A stretch of 64,000 bases of DNA from Clostridia bacterium (GCA_017429695.1 JAFROK010000049.1:62001-126000); one strand, 5' to 3'. Positions 16,285 to 25,703 are shown, numbered from the stretch's first letter. Program-made: numbers and translations. The notes: a model not told the origin generated them from the sequence alone.

Positions 16285-16644
16285 ATGAATATTTACGAAT
16301 CCGCAGAAGATTACCTGGAGCAGATCCTGATGCTGCTGGAACAGAAAGGCCATGCCCGCTCGGTTGATATTGCCGCGGGCCTGGATGTTTCCAAGCCGTC
16401 CGTCAGCGTGGCCATGAAAAAACTGCGGGAGAACGGATACATCAATATGAGCCCGGACAATCTGATCTCTTTGACGGACAAAGGGTATGCGATTGCCCGG
16501 AAGATATACGACCGGCATCAGGCGCTGACCAAATACCTGATCCAGATCGGCGTTCCGGAAGGAATCGCCCGGGAGGATGCCTGCAAGATCGAGCACGACC
16601 TTTCCGAGGAATCCTTTGCGGCCATCTGTGAACAGATTAAATAA
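16285..16644 (+). CDS. DtxR/MntR-family metal-dependent repressor
   Basis: 119 residues: winged helix ('SVDIAAGLDVSKPSVSVAMKK') and helical dimerisation domain, without the SH3-like third domain. Metal ligands by alignment with MntR/DtxR: Asp9 and Glu12 in 'ESAEDYLEQI', His78 in 'YDRHQALTKYL', and Cys100-x2-Glu103-His104 in 'DACKIEHDLS'. The Cys at the position of MntR Glu99 resembles DtxR/IdeR Cys102, while Asp9/Glu12 are MntR-like. So it could answer to Fe2+ or Mn2+. Start at MNIYESAEDY, with GGGGG about 9-13 bases upstream. Probably represses itself and feo through the operators listed here. Confidence 0.88.
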   Translation: MNIYESAEDYLEQILMLLEQKGHARSVDIAAGLDVSKPSVSVAMKKLRENGYINMSPDNLISLTDKGYAIARKIYDRHQALTKYLIQIGVPEGIAREDACKIEHDLSEESFAAICEQIK

Positions 16645-16661
16645 GTATTTGTGGGGCAACG

Positions 16662-16701
16662 AAAAAACGGAAAGCAATTCAGAAAAACGCTTTCCGTTTT
16701 T
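16662..16701. terminator. bidirectional terminator
   Basis: AAAACGGAAAGC / GCTTTCCGTTTT (16664-16675 with 16689-16700), 12-bp stem flanked by A's and T's, between the convergent regulator and NUDIX genes. Confidence 0.85.
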
Positions 16702-16720
16702 AATTTGCAACGTAAGAAAT

Positions 16721-17197
16721 TTACCTGTTTGCCCACGGGCCGCCATATATGCTGAGATACCGCTCAAAGACCGGCCGGATCGGCGGGGAGATCATGCTGA
16801 GATCGATTTCCTTCAGGTCAAAGAACCGCAGTTCTTCAATCTCCGTTTCCTGCGGCCGGATATTCCCGTGATACTTCCGGCAGAGGTAGATGATCTCCAC
16901 ATTGGAAACCTCGTCCCCGTTCGGATAGATATAATGTGTTTCCAGCCCGGAATTGATACAGAAAAATTCGATATCATCCGCGATGAGGCCCATTTCCTCC
17001 TGCAGTTCCCGCCGGGCACAGTCTTCCACATGCTCGTCAATTTCCACCGATCCGCCGGAATACCCCCACAGGTGGTTGTCCGTGCGCCGGCCCAGGAGCA
17101 GGCGTCCCTGCTCATCCACAACGATGATGCTGGCCGCGCACTGCATAATGGTCCGGTGCCCGACGAGCCTCCGCATTTCCGCAATGTATCCTGTCAT
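16721..17197 (-). CDS. NUDIX hydrolase
   Basis: 158 residues from MTGYIAEMRR. NUDIX box: G-x5-E-x7-REUXEE-x-G-U, here 'GGSVEIDEHVEDCARRELQEEMGL' in pieces (GGSVEIDEHVEDCA then RRELQEEMGL), with upstream 'ASIIVVDEQGRLLLGRR'. Hydrolyses a nucleoside diphosphate linked to X; substrate unknown. GGGAGG lies eight bases before the ATG. The start overlaps the stop of the ThpR-like gene as ATGA, so the two are one operon. Confidence 0.92.
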   Translation of the reverse strand: MTGYIAEMRRLVGHRTIMQCAASIIVVDEQGRLLLGRRTDNHLWGYSGGSVEIDEHVEDCARRELQEEMGLIADDIEFFCINSGLETHYIYPNGDEVSNVEIIYLCRKYHGNIRPQETEIEELRFFDLKEIDLSMISPPIRPVFERYLSIYGGPWANR

Positions 17198-17709
17198 GCT
17201 CCTGCCCTCCCGCTGCTTCCGATCACCGTATATTCCATGCCGGTATCCAGATGATCCGAACGGTAAAGGCATACCTCATCCACGATCATCTCCGCATCCG
17301 GAACCGCAATGCCGGAGAGTACGGTATCATCCGGTACGGAAGGCTTCCGCAGCAAGGTGATATGCGGATTGAATGCCTTCGGATCAAAAGGAATGCCATG
17401 TCCGGTCAGATTGTTCCGAACCTGATCCGCCAGCCCATGCAGGGGTTCTGATTCTTCAACACCGGCCCATAGGACTTTTACTTCCGGAAAAATGCCCGGA
17501 CGGGCCAGCCGGATGGAAAAAGGGTGTGCTACCTGTGGAAGGACCGGTGTAATATGCTCCGGCCATTCCCCGATAAAAGCCAGGGTCATATGCAGATTGC
17601 GCGGATCCAGATACCGCCCGGTTATCCCGGCGGCACGAAGCCGGTCCTGCAATACAGCCAGCGCGGCCCGTAAGCTTTCGGACGGCCGCAGGCCGACAAA
17701 CAAACGCAT
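17194..17709 (-). CDS. thpR: RNA 2',3'-cyclic phosphodiesterase (2'-5' RNA ligase family)
   Basis: 171 residues. Two HxTx motifs of the 2H phosphoesterase superfamily: 'LHMTLAFIGEW' and 'PHITLLRKPS', plus the N-terminal 'MRLFVGLRPSESLRAAL' strand. Expected activity: opening of 2',3'-cyclic phosphate ends of RNA to 2'-phosphate. AAAGGA nine bases before the ATG. Overlaps the NUDIX gene by ATGA. Confidence 0.92.
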   Translation of the reverse strand: MRLFVGLRPSESLRAALAVLQDRLRAAGITGRYLDPRNLHMTLAFIGEWPEHITPVLPQVAHPFSIRLARPGIFPEVKVLWAGVEESEPLHGLADQVRNNLTGHGIPFDPKAFNPHITLLRKPSVPDDTVLSGIAVPDAEMIVDEVCLYRSDHLDTGMEYTVIGSSGRAGA

Positions 17710-17786
17710 GGGACCATCCTTTCAGATCGTTTTTTACGGCATTCATCATACCATACTTTTTTCGGAATAGAAATGGCAGGTGTCTT

Positions 17787-18566
17787 TTATCCCAGGGAAA
17801 CGTCCAGGATCATCATCAATACAAAACCGAGGGCAAACAGAACGGTACCGGTATTGGAATGAGTTCCTTCCGACATTTCCGGAATCAGTTCTTCAACGAC
17901 CACATACATCATGGCCCCGGCTGCAAACGACAGGAAATACGGCATGACCGGCGTCACCAGTCCCGCAGCCAGGATCGTCAGGGCCGCGGCAACAGGTTCC
18001 ACCGCACCGGAAAGAACACCCATCCAAAACGTCTTCTGCCGGGGCATTCCTTCCGCCTGCAATGGCATGGAAACAATCGCTCCCTCCGGAAAATTCTGGA
18101 TGGCGATTCCCAGGGCCAGGCTAAGCGCCCCGGCTGCGGAAATGCCTGCTGATCCGGCCTGCAGGCCGGCATAGACCACTCCGACGGCCATTCCTTCCGG
18201 AATGTTATGAAGCGTAACCGCCAGAATCAGCTTTGTGGTACGCTTCAGCCCGCTCTGCGGTCCTTCATTCTGCCGGTCCATATGCATATGCGGTATCACA
18301 ATATCCAGCAGCAGCAAGAATCCGATACCGGCCAGGAATCCGACCGCAGCCGGCAGAAAGGCAAGCGACCCCATATCAGCGCTGCTGTCCAGCGCGGGTT
18401 GCAGCAGGCTCCAGAAGGAAGCCGCAACCATCACGCCGACCGCGAATCCGGTCAGTGCTTTCTGGATTCCGCCGGATAATTCCTTTTTCAGAAAAAACAC
18501 CATCGCCGCGCCCAGGCTGGTGCCCAGGAACGGAATCAGGATTCCTTCAATCGCTGCAATATTCAT
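17787..18566 (-). CDS. ZIP-family divalent metal transporter
   Basis: 259 residues from the ATG with AGGAG eight bases upstream (a closer ATG at 18572 would add two residues). Eight predicted helices, a His-rich loop 'PHMHMDRQNEG', and the ZIP metal path motifs 'VTLHNIPEGMAVGVVY' (TM4) and 'IQNFPEGAIVSMPL' (TM5). Imports Zn2+, Fe2+ or Mn2+ (GufA/ZupT-like branch). Lies 89 bases downstream of the AraC-type gene with a terminator between them, so its expression may partly depend on read-through. Confidence 0.92.
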   Translation of the reverse strand: MNIAAIEGILIPFLGTSLGAAMVFFLKKELSGGIQKALTGFAVGVMVAASFWSLLQPALDSSADMGSLAFLPAAVGFLAGIGFLLLLDIVIPHMHMDRQNEGPQSGLKRTTKLILAVTLHNIPEGMAVGVVYAGLQAGSAGISAAGALSLALGIAIQNFPEGAIVSMPLQAEGMPRQKTFWMGVLSGAVEPVAAALTILAAGLVTPVMPYFLSFAAGAMMYVVVEELIPEMSEGTHSNTGTVLFALGFVLMMILDVSLG

Positions 18567-18592
18567 CGTCATCTCTCCTGTACGTCTCCGGG

Positions 18593-18626
18593 AAAAATCG
18601 GGATGCCGGTACGCTTCGGCATCCCG
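18593..18626 (-). terminator. terminator between the AraC-type gene and the ZIP gene
   Basis: Minus-strand stem CGGGATGCCG / CGGCATCCCG (18617-18626 with 18599-18608), loop of eight, followed by ATTTTTC. Confidence 0.8.
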
Positions 18627-18654
18627 CCCCTTTGGAGGTAAGGATCCTGGTATA

Positions 18655-19047
18655 TCATTCGGGCTGCCCGACCCGATTGATACTATGCTCATCATCCCGT
18701 GTACGGAGCCTGTACTCAGTCGGCGAGCATCCTTCCGTACGCCGGAACACATGCGTAAAGTGTGCAGGGGATACAAACCCCGTTTCCTCCCCGATGTCCG
18801 AAATGCTTTTCCGCGAATGTTCCAGCAGTTCCCTGGCCCTTTCGCAGCGGAGATGATTGTGATAGGCCAGCGGGGTGTAGCCTGTATGTTTTCTGAAAAT
18901 CCGCACAAGATAACTTTCATTGAGAAACAGCGACCCTGCCATTGTCTGCAGGGAGAATTTTTCCCGGTAATGGGCCTCAATAAAGTCTGCCACCGCATAA
19001 GCCGTACGTTCCCCGACGCTCAGCCGATCCGTTGTTTTCTGCTGCAT
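18655..19047 (-). CDS. AraC-family DNA-binding protein (HTH domain only)
   Basis: 130 residues; consists almost only of the AraC double helix-turn-helix: 'FSLQTMAGSLFLNESYLVRIF' and 'SISDIGEETGFVSPAHFTHVF' followed by 'EGCSPTEYR'. There is no sensory domain, so it resembles MarA/SoxS-type stand-alone activators. Start at MQQKTTDRL with GGGGG eight bases upstream. Candidate targets are the adjacent ZIP or ABC genes (inference). Confidence 0.85.
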   Translation of the reverse strand: MQQKTTDRLSVGERTAYAVADFIEAHYREKFSLQTMAGSLFLNESYLVRIFRKHTGYTPLAYHNHLRCERARELLEHSRKSISDIGEETGFVSPAHFTHVFRRTEGCSPTEYRLRTRDDEHSINRVGQPE

Positions 19048-19122
19048 GCTTATTCCCCCTGCCTGGTCTGCTACTGTTCCCCTCTGCCTGTATCGGAATG
19101 ACCACGCCATGTCTTTATGATA

Positions 19123-21417
19123 TTACTCGGCTGTCTTCAGTGCCGCGACCATATCAATGTGCCGGTTCTTGCGGGCCACCATCAGGCCAACGATCAGGGA
19201 TACGCCGAAGGTCAGCAGGATGCTCACCAGCCAAGTGGGCAGGCCCAGTACCAGCTTCAGTTCATATTCGGACGCCAGCGCCGTCAGCAGGTACTGCAGG
19301 ACGCCGATGCCGGCCGGAACGCCGATCATGATACCGATGACCGTCAGCCACAGGTTCTGGCTGATCAGCAGCCGGCCGATCTTGGAGTCCTTGAAGCCGA
19401 CCACCTTCAGCGTTGCCATTTCCCGATAACGTTCCGTGTAGCTCATCACGCCCAGGTTGTACAGCACCACGATGCCCAGGATCACCGCCGCGATCACCAG
19501 CAGCCAGATCATCTTGTTCATCAGGTCCATAAAGACGTCAAATGAATCCATGATGGACTGTTTGCTCTGCTTGTTCAGGATATGCGCGTCGTCCGGAATA
19601 TTGGCGGCATCTGTAAACACGGAAGAAACCTTATAGGGAATCCCGGTCCGGTCCGCGCAGGCGGCTGTCATGAAGATCCCCTCCGTCATGGAATCCAGCA
19701 CACCGGCCACGGGAATCGTATAATGCTCGTTGCTGTCATAGGGGGAGAAGGACAGCATATCCCCTTTCTTCAGGTTGTAATCCCGCGCAATCCTGGAACA
19801 GATATAAACGCCGTCGTCTGTCAGCGAAACGATCTTCATATCCGCATCCGCAAAACGGACCTTTTCCCGGGTAACGGAATAAATCTCCAGCGAGTATCCC
19901 TTGTCCCCGATCTGGATCGCCCGGGAAGCTGCCCAGTCCCCGTCCAGGGATTCCGCCAGGGCTTTCCCCTGCTCCAGGGTCATGTTCTCCTCATCGAGAT
20001 TGACCCGGGTCGTATAATTGATCGCTTTCTCATAGAAAACGTCCAGGAACGCGTCCATCGTATCTTTCATACCAAGACCGCCCACCAGCAGGACCATGCA
20101 GCCGATAATACCGAAGAGCGTCATCAGGCTCCTGGCCTTATGGCGGACGCAGTCCCTCAGGTTCCATTTGGTACCGAAACCCAGCCGCTTGAAACGCTTC
20201 GTTTCTTCAAACCGCAGGTGTTTCATCCGCTTCGGGGAATAGGGACGCAGCGCGTCCGCCGCCGTACCCTGCAGCATCTTCCGTACGGACAGAAAGCCGA
20301 TAAACGTCAGGAAAGCGATAATTCCCAGGATCACAAACCAGGTGAAAAGCGGCGCGTGCAGCGTCCAGGAGGGAATATCGATATAAGTTGCCATGGCCCC
20401 GTCCGGATTCATGATGAACCATCCCAGGCCGTATCCGATTCCGATGCCCAGAATTGTACCCAGCAGGCCGATGATCAGCGCGTATGCAGCATAGTGAATC
20501 AGGATTCGGCGATCCTTGAAGCCAAGTGCTTTAAAGGTGCCGATCTGCGTTTTTTCACTGGCGCAGATCCGGTGCATGGTGGTCACCATGGTCAGGATTG
20601 CGATCGCCAGGAAAAGCACCGGCAGTATTGACGCCATCGTCTTTCCCTCGTTGACCTCCCCCTGCGCCTCCGCCCAGGAAACCGTTTCATCCTTGGACAT
20701 GATCAACCGGGTGGTTCCCAGCACCTGATCCGCCGCCTCGACAAACGCGGCTTTATCCAGCGCGGACTTCACGTTGATCTGGTGATACAAGGATCCGGTA
20801 AAGGCCTTGTAGATAGCAGGGATCGCATTATCCAGCATGGCCGGAGAGATATACACAAATCCATAGGTCGTATAGTCCGGCATCATCTGCGTGGTATCCG
20901 GCAGGCAGATCATGTATTCACTGGCTTTCACCAGGCCTTTGATCTTCCCGGAAACAGTAATATTCTGGTAAACCAGTGTCAGCGGGTCCCCGACAGACAG
21001 GCCGTTTGCCTTCGCATAGGAATCTGAAAGCCAGAAGCCATCCGGATCCTTTTCATTGTACGGTTCTCCTTCCATCAGCAGGACACCGGAGACGTTCATG
21101 TTCTCACTCACCGTCAGCGCCAGGGTGTCCATATCGTCCTTCACTGAAACGTTCAGGGACAGGAAACGGGTCGCGTCCTCCACGCCGCTGATTGACTTTA
21201 CCTTGTCCAGGTCCTCCGGGGTAAACCCCTTGTCGTTATAGATCCGGAAATCCGCGAAACCGGTTGCGTCATAAACTTCCTTTGTATTCACTTCCAGCGA
21301 ATACCATTCCACATTGAAACCCAGGAAGACGCCGATACCCAGCGCCACCATGATGACCATGGAAATAAACTGGGCCTTGTACTGCCACAGCGTCCTGAAC
21401 AGTTTTTTGATCAGCAT
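19123..21417 (-). CDS. ABC transporter permease, MacB/FtsX type
   Basis: 764 residues. Topology: one N-terminal helix ('[18 protein letters not shown]'), a large extracytoplasmic domain (about residues 45-260), three helices with '[21 protein letters not shown]' and the FtsX-domain motif '[19 protein letters not shown]', a second such half ending '[19 protein letters not shown]'. Two FtsX repeats mark it as a type VII ABC exporter/mechanotransmission permease. Starts in TAATG overlap with the ATPase gene. Substrate unknown (lipoprotein trafficking, peptides or antimicrobial resistance are family roles). Confidence 0.92.
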   Translation of the reverse strand: MLIKKLFRTLWQYKAQFISMVIMVALGIGVFLGFNVEWYSLEVNTKEVYDATGFADFRIYNDKGFTPEDLDKVKSISGVEDATRFLSLNVSVKDDMDTLALTVSENMNVSGVLLMEGEPYNEKDPDGFWLSDSYAKANGLSVGDPLTLVYQNITVSGKIKGLVKASEYMICLPDTTQMMPDYTTYGFVYISPAMLDNAIPAIYKAFTGSLYHQINVKSALDKAAFVEAADQVLGTTRLIMSKDETVSWAEAQGEVNEGKTMASILPVLFLAIAILTMVTTMHRICASEKTQIGTFKALGFKDRRILIHYAAYALIIGLLGTILGIGIGYGLGWFIMNPDGAMATYIDIPSWTLHAPLFTWFVILGIIAFLTFIGFLSVRKMLQGTAADALRPYSPKRMKHLRFEETKRFKRLGFGTKWNLRDCVRHKARSLMTLFGIIGCMVLLVGGLGMKDTMDAFLDVFYEKAINYTTRVNLDEENMTLEQGKALAESLDGDWAASRAIQIGDKGYSLEIYSVTREKVRFADADMKIVSLTDDGVYICSRIARDYNLKKGDMLSFSPYDSNEHYTIPVAGVLDSMTEGIFMTAACADRTGIPYKVSSVFTDAANIPDDAHILNKQSKQSIMDSFDVFMDLMNKMIWLLVIAAVILGIVVLYNLGVMSYTERYREMATLKVVGFKDSKIGRLLISQNLWLTVIGIMIGVPAGIGVLQYLLTALASEYELKLVLGLPTWLVSILLTFGVSLIVGLMVARKNRHIDMVAALKTAE

Positions 21418-22118
21418 TACCAGTCCACCTCTTCCACGGACAGCGGGTTATCCTGCTCCTCGCAGGACTTGATTTTCCCGTTCTTCACCCGGATCACCAC
21501 GTCCGCCATCTTCGCGATATTCTGGTTGTGGGTCACAATAATGATGGTTTTTCCCATATCCCGCGCCATGGAAAGCAGGAGCTTCAGCACCATGACGCCG
21601 GTTTCCGAATCCAGCGCGCCAGTCGGTTCGTCGCACAGGAGAATATGCGGATTCTTGGCCAGGGCCCGGGCAATGGAAACCCGCTGCTGTTCACCGCCGG
21701 AAAGCTCGGAGGGAAACTGATGAATATGGTCTTCAAGGCCGACAGCCCGCAGCATGTCATGGCTGGAAAGCGGATCCGGCGCGATCTCCTTGACCAGCGC
21801 CACGTTTTCAATTACGGTCAGCGTCGGGATCAGGTTGTAACTCTGGAATACAAAGCCGACGGAAGCCGCGCGGTACTCTGCCAGTTCATTGGGCGTAAGG
21901 GTAGAGATATCTTTTCCGTTCACAACAATGGTACCTTCCGTCGGGCTGTCCAGCCCGCCCAGCATATTCAGCAAGGTACTCTTTCCGGCGCCGCTGGGTC
22001 CCAGAATGACAATGAATTTCCCTTCCTCCAGGCTCAGGTTCACATGATCCAGCGCACGCTGTTCATGATCTCCGTTCCGGTAGACTCTCGATACGTCCCT
22101 GAATTCAACAATGGCCAT
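21417..22118 (-). CDS. ABC transporter ATP-binding protein, LolD/MacB type
   Basis: 233 residues. Walker A '[18 protein letters not shown]', Q loop '[13 protein letters not shown]', signature '[16 protein letters not shown]', Walker B '[16 protein letters not shown]', H loop 'IIVTHN'. The 'DEPTGALD' and '[11 protein letters not shown]' text is typical of MacB/LolD-class ATPases, matching the FtsX-type permease encoded directly downstream. GAGGAG precedes the ATG; -10-like GATATAAC lies about 30 bases upstream. Confidence 0.94.
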   Translation of the reverse strand: MAIVEFRDVSRVYRNGDHEQRALDHVNLSLEEGKFIVILGPSGAGKSTLLNMLGGLDSPTEGTIVVNGKDISTLTPNELAEYRAASVGFVFQSYNLIPTLTVIENVALVKEIAPDPLSSHDMLRAVGLEDHIHQFPSELSGGEQQRVSIARALAKNPHILLCDEPTGALDSETGVMVLKLLLSMARDMGKTIIIVTHNQNIAKMADVVIRVKNGKIKSCEEQDNPLSVEEVDW

Positions 22119-22163
22119 AGTGATCTTTCTCCTCTGTTATATCTGGTTTGATTTGGAAACAGT

Positions 22164-22430
22164 TCATTCTTTTCTTCTCATAAAAACAGAAAGCAATGAT
22201 CGTTTCTGTTGCACTTCTTCGTCTGCCGAAAGCATGGTATAACCTGTCGCATTTACAACCCGCCTGATCGCTTCAATGTCAAGCGGCTTTTCAGACAGAA
22301 TCACCGTTTCCCCTTTGGAACGGGAAGATGTTACTTTCTTCACCGGAAAAGCCGCCCGGATTACGTCATTCATATGTGTTTCACACATGCCGCATGTCAT
22401 CCCGGCAACTTGTAGCGTAATTTTAATCAT
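22164..22430 (-). CDS. heavy-metal-associated (HMA) domain protein
   Basis: 88 residues. HMA motif GMTCGMC (MxCxxC) at residues 9-15, followed by the beta-alpha-beta-beta-alpha pattern and a basic tail (QQKRSLLSVFMRRKE). The family binds Cu(I), Zn or Cd and acts as a metallochaperone in the cytoplasm. The Cys pair is intact. AGAGGA precedes the ATG. It follows the feo operon on the same strand after a hairpin at 22453, so it may be partly co-expressed with feoB. Confidence 0.88.
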   Translation of the reverse strand: MIKITLQVAGMTCGMCETHMNDVIRAAFPVKKVTSSRSKGETVILSEKPLDIEAIRRVVNATGYTMLSADEEVQQKRSLLSVFMRRKE

Positions 22431-22452
22431 ACTGCCATTCCTCTCTGAAAGA

Positions 22453-22483
22453 CGGAAGCACGGAAAATCTCCCGTGCTTCCGA
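22453..22483 (-). terminator. hairpin after the feo operon
   Basis: CGGAAGCACGG / CCGTGCTTCCG, 11-bp stem, followed on the minus strand by TCTTTC. The weak T run allows read-through to the HMA gene. Confidence 0.65.
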
Positions 22484-22486
22484 AGG

Positions 22487-22660
22487 TTATGATGATTTAT
22501 GGCATGATCCAGCCATCGGACAACTGCCGCAGTTGCAACCACAGACAGATTTGCCCTGTTTCCTGTCTTTACGAAGCCGGATGATAATCGCAGCCACCAG
22601 TCCGATCAGAATCAGGCTGATCAGAACAGTCCCCGCATTGTTACCGATCCATTGAAACAT
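22487..22660 (-). CDS. FeoB-associated Cys-rich membrane protein
   Basis: 57 residues. One N-terminal helix (NAGTVLISLILIGLVAAIII), a basic stretch (RLRKDRKQGK), then a Cys-rich tail CGCNCGSCPMAGSCHK with five Cys. This is the pattern of the FeoB-associated Cys-rich family that sits downstream of feoB in Clostridia; its role is thought to be in iron handling at the membrane (family knowledge, not tested). Starts four bases before the feoB stop region, directly following feoB. Confidence 0.88.
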   Translation of the reverse strand: MFQWIGNNAGTVLISLILIGLVAAIIIRLRKDRKQGKSVCGCNCGSCPMAGSCHKSS

Positions 22661-22664
22661 ATTC

Positions 22665-25127
22665 TCACACTTTCTGTGTCAATTTCGTCGCTTCCTGATA
22701 CTTTTTGAAAAAAACCATATAGATCATCGCGCCAAGCACTGCAACTGCCGCAATCAGGCCAATGACGCTGACGTTCCCGCTAAACACACCGCCGATCTGG
22801 TAGATCATCAATGCAACCGCATAGGCAAACCCGCATTGCCAAGCAATGGCAAACCATGTCCAGCCGGCATTGTTCATCTCCCGCCGGATGGCGCCGATCG
22901 CCGCAAAGCAAGGAGCACACAGGAGATTGAATACCAGGAACGCATAGGCAGCAATGCCGGTAAAGGAGGATGCCAGGTTGGCATAGGTTTCGGTACCGCC
23001 ATACAGGATACCCATCGTGCCGACAATGTTTTCCTTGGCAATCAGGCCGGTGAAGGAAGCCACCGTCGCCTGCCATGTCCCAAAGCCCAGCGGCTTGAAT
23101 ATCCAGGCAATTGCGCCGCCGACCGCAGCCAGGATAGACATTTCCAGTTCTTCCTCTTCCAGCATCCTGAAGGTACCGTCCGCCACACCGAAGCGGCTCA
23201 GGAACCAGACCAGGATTGTAGACAGAAGGATGATTGTTCCGGCCTTTTTGATAAAGCTCCATCCTCGTTCCCACATAGACCGCAGAACATTGCCGACAGT
23301 CGGCCAGTGATAGGCCGGCAGCTCCATCACAAACGGTGCAGGATCACCGGCAAAACGTTTCGTCTTCTTCAGGATGATGCCGCTGGTAATGATTGCCGCC
23401 ATACCAATGAAGTATGCGCTTGTCGCTACCCACGCGGATTTATGGAAGATCGCACCGGCAATCATCGCAATGAACGGCACTTTCGCACTGCAGGGGATGA
23501 ATGTTGTCGTCATGATTGTCATTCGCCGGTCACGTTCATTTTCAATTGTCCGGGATGCCATGATACCGGGTACTCCGCAGCCTACACCAATCAGCATGGG
23601 AATAAAAGACTTGCCGCTCAGACCGAACTTGCGGAAGATCCTGTCCAGAACAAAAGCGATCCGGGCCATATATCCACAGGCTTCCAGGAAAGCCAGCAGG
23701 AGAAACAGAACCAGCATCTGCGGAACAAATCCCAGCACTGCGCCGACTCCGGCAATAATTCCGTCCAGGATCAGGCCTTTCAGCCATGGCGCGGCATTTG
23801 CATTGTCAAGACCCTGTTCCACCAATGCCGGAATACCCGGTACCCATGTGCCATAATTTGCCGGGTCCGGCGCACCGATATCGGATTTATATCCTTCTTC
23901 TGTGCTCAGGTATTCATTAACTGCAGCTTTAAGATCTTCTTTCCCTGTATCAGGGTGTTCCTCTGTTTCCAGGGTTTCATCATCCTGTGTGATATATGTG
24001 ATGCAGGCATCTTCCGGTGTGGCATCAATCAGCGCCTGCAGGGATTCTTCCGGATTTTCCTCATCAATTTCGATCTCATATTCTCCGGCGAATGCTTCAA
24101 TAATTGCATCGGTATCACCGTAACGTTCCTCCGCTTCCTCAAATGCCGCTGCACCGTTTCCGAACAGATGATAACCGTCACCGAAGAGTCCGTCATTGGC
24201 CCAGTCCGTAGCAGGCGCACCGACGGCAACCATGGCAATCCAGTACACTGCAAACATAACTGCCGCAAAGATCGGCAGCCCCAGCCAGCGGTTGGTAACA
24301 ACCCTGTCGATCCTGTCAGACGTGCTCAGACTGCCGGCATTATGCTTCCGGTAACAGGACTTGATCACCTCCGCTATATACACATACCGCTCATTTGTGA
24401 TAATGCTTTCTGCATCATCGTCCAGCTCCTTTTCAGCTGCTGCGATATCAGACTCAATATGCTTCATGGTTTCCGGATCGATCTTCAGCCGCTCCAGCAC
24501 TTTGTCATCCCGCTCAAACACCTTAATCGCATACCAGCGCTGCTGCTCTTCAGGCAGGCTGTGCACTGCCGCCTCTTCAATATGCGCCAGCGCATGCTCC
24601 ACAGGGCCGGAGAACGTATGCTGCGGAACGGTGCTCCCGCTCTTTGCCGCCTGAATGGCAGCTTCCGCCGCTTCCATTACACCGGTACCTTTGAGCGCAG
24701 AGATCTCAACAACCTTGCATCCGAGCCGTTCAGACAGGTCCGATGTATTCAGCTTGTCACCGTTCTTCTTTACCACATCCATCATGTTGATGGCAATCAC
24801 CACCGGAATACCCAGCTCCACCAGTTGAGTAGTCAGGTAAAGATTTCGCTCCAGGTTGGTGCCGTCAATAATGTTCAGGATTGCATCCGGACGCTCGTTG
24901 ATCAGGTAATTCCTGGCAACCACTTCCTCCAGCGTATAGGGAGACAGACTGTAAATACCAGGCAGGTCTGTAATCGTTACACCGTCATGCTTTCTGAGCT
25001 TTCCTTCCTTCTTTTCCACCGTGACGCCGGGCCAGTTGCCAACAAACTGATTGGAACCGGTCAGTGAATTAAACAGGGTAGTTTTACCGCTGTTCGGGTT
25101 GCCTGCCAGTGCAATACAAATGTCCAT
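22665..25127 (-). CDS. feoB: ferrous iron transporter FeoB
   Basis: 820 residues. N-terminal G domain: G1 GNPNSGKT (9-16), G3 DLPG (54-57), G4 NMMD (114-117), G5 SALKGTG; then the GDI-like spacer and a polytopic membrane part with two Gate motifs ('GVGCGVPGIMASRTIE' and 'NLLCAPCFAAIGAI'). Between the first membrane helix and the first Gate domain there is an acidic extracytoplasmic insert of about 110 residues (322-435). GTP-dependent Fe2+ import. GGAGG nine bases before the ATG. Operon feoA-feoA-feoB, repressed presumably by the DtxR-family protein via sites at 25680 and 25710. Confidence 0.96.
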   Translation of the reverse strand: MDICIALAGNPNSGKTTLFNSLTGSNQFVGNWPGVTVEKKEGKLRKHDGVTITDLPGIYSLSPYTLEEVVARNYLINERPDAILNIIDGTNLERNLYLTTQLVELGIPVVIAINMMDVVKKNGDKLNTSDLSERLGCKVVEISALKGTGVMEAAEAAIQAAKSGSTVPQHTFSGPVEHALAHIEEAAVHSLPEEQQRWYAIKVFERDDKVLERLKIDPETMKHIESDIAAAEKELDDDAESIITNERYVYIAEVIKSCYRKHNAGSLSTSDRIDRVVTNRWLGLPIFAAVMFAVYWIAMVAVGAPATDWANDGLFGDGYHLFGNGAAAFEEAEERYGDTDAIIEAFAGEYEIEIDEENPEESLQALIDATPEDACITYITQDDETLETEEHPDTGKEDLKAAVNEYLSTEEGYKSDIGAPDPANYGTWVPGIPALVEQGLDNANAAPWLKGLILDGIIAGVGAVLGFVPQMLVLFLLLAFLEACGYMARIAFVLDRIFRKFGLSGKSFIPMLIGVGCGVPGIMASRTIENERDRRMTIMTTTFIPCSAKVPFIAMIAGAIFHKSAWVATSAYFIGMAAIITSGIILKKTKRFAGDPAPFVMELPAYHWPTVGNVLRSMWERGWSFIKKAGTIILLSTILVWFLSRFGVADGTFRMLEEEELEMSILAAVGGAIAWIFKPLGFGTWQATVASFTGLIAKENIVGTMGILYGGTETYANLASSFTGIAAYAFLVFNLLCAPCFAAIGAIRREMNNAGWTWFAIAWQCGFAYAVALMIYQIGGVFSGNVSVIGLIAAVAVLGAMIYMVFFKKYQEATKLTQKV

Positions 25128-25185
25128 GAATCCTTACCTCCAGCTGGTTCAAAATATTAGATTCCGCTAACTTATGTGCAAAAAA

Positions 25186-25407
25186 TTATTCAACCTCGAT
25201 GCTCTCTGCATCTGCCTTGCGCAGGGATAATTCATAGCCGCGCACAGTAATTTCGATAGGGTCACCCAGTGGCGCAACTTTTCGCACATGGATTTCGACA
25301 CCTCTGGTAATGCCCATGTCCATGATCCTGCGCTTGACTGCTCCCTCCCCATGAATCCTGACCACCTTGGCTGTTCCGCCCACCGGTACTTCCCTGAGAT
25401 TATTCAT
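25186..25407 (-). CDS. feoA: FeoA, SH3-like partner of FeoB (second copy)
   Basis: 73 residues, whole FeoA domain: 'VPVGGTAKVVRIHGEG', 'VKRRIMDMGITRGVEIHV', 'PLGDPIEITVRGYELSLRK'. FeoA proteins are small SH3-like cytoplasmic partners of FeoB. GGGAGG eight bases before the ATG. Second of two feoA genes, 17 bases after the first and 58 bases before feoB. Confidence 0.95.
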   Translation of the reverse strand: MNNLREVPVGGTAKVVRIHGEGAVKRRIMDMGITRGVEIHVRKVAPLGDPIEITVRGYELSLRKADAESIEVE

Positions 25408-25424
25408 GACGACATCCTCCCTTG

Positions 25425-25637
25425 TCAGATCATAATTTTTCGGGCCATCTCATCATTGATAGCCACCCGGGCCTCCTTGACCTTGACGATGACGTTTCCG
25501 TTCAGCGCTGTAATCACCATAACGTTTCCGCCAACCACAAACCCGAGATTCTCCAGATGCTTTTTGACCTCCGGACTTCCGCCGATTTTCCGAATCACGG
25601 ATTCTTCCCCCGGGTTTGCATAACTTAATGGTATCAT
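25425..25637 (-). CDS. feoA: FeoA, SH3-like partner of FeoB (first copy)
   Basis: 70 residues from MIPLSYANPGEE, with GGGAGG seven bases upstream. FeoA pattern: 'VIRKIGGSPEVKKHLENLGFVVGGNVMV', 'NGNVIVKVKEARVAINDEMA'. It differs from the second FeoA copy by having a longer helix with 'SPEVKKHL', a form common in Clostridia. First gene of the operon, with a strong metal-regulated promoter upstream. Confidence 0.93.
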   Translation of the reverse strand: MIPLSYANPGEESVIRKIGGSPEVKKHLENLGFVVGGNVMVITALNGNVIVKVKEARVAINDEMARKIMI

Positions 25638-25679
25638 TCTTGCGCCTCCCAACAACTGCAGTAATACGCACAGCGAATG

Positions 25680-25695
25680 GTTAGTATTTGCTAAC
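25680..25695. promoter_or_regulatory. putative DtxR-family operator 1 of feo (GTTAG-N6-CTAAC)
   Basis: GTTAGTATTTGCTAAC, extended to an 18-base palindrome with GG/CC at 25679-25696. It starts eight bases downstream of the -10 on the minus strand, i.e. over the transcription start. Confidence 0.75.
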
Positions 25696-25703
25696 CGTCA
25701 CAC

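Noticed and set aside
22836-25067. 743-codon open frame on the plus strand opposite feoB
   Set aside because: Shadow of feoB; Cys/Arg/Gln-rich text without domain signals.
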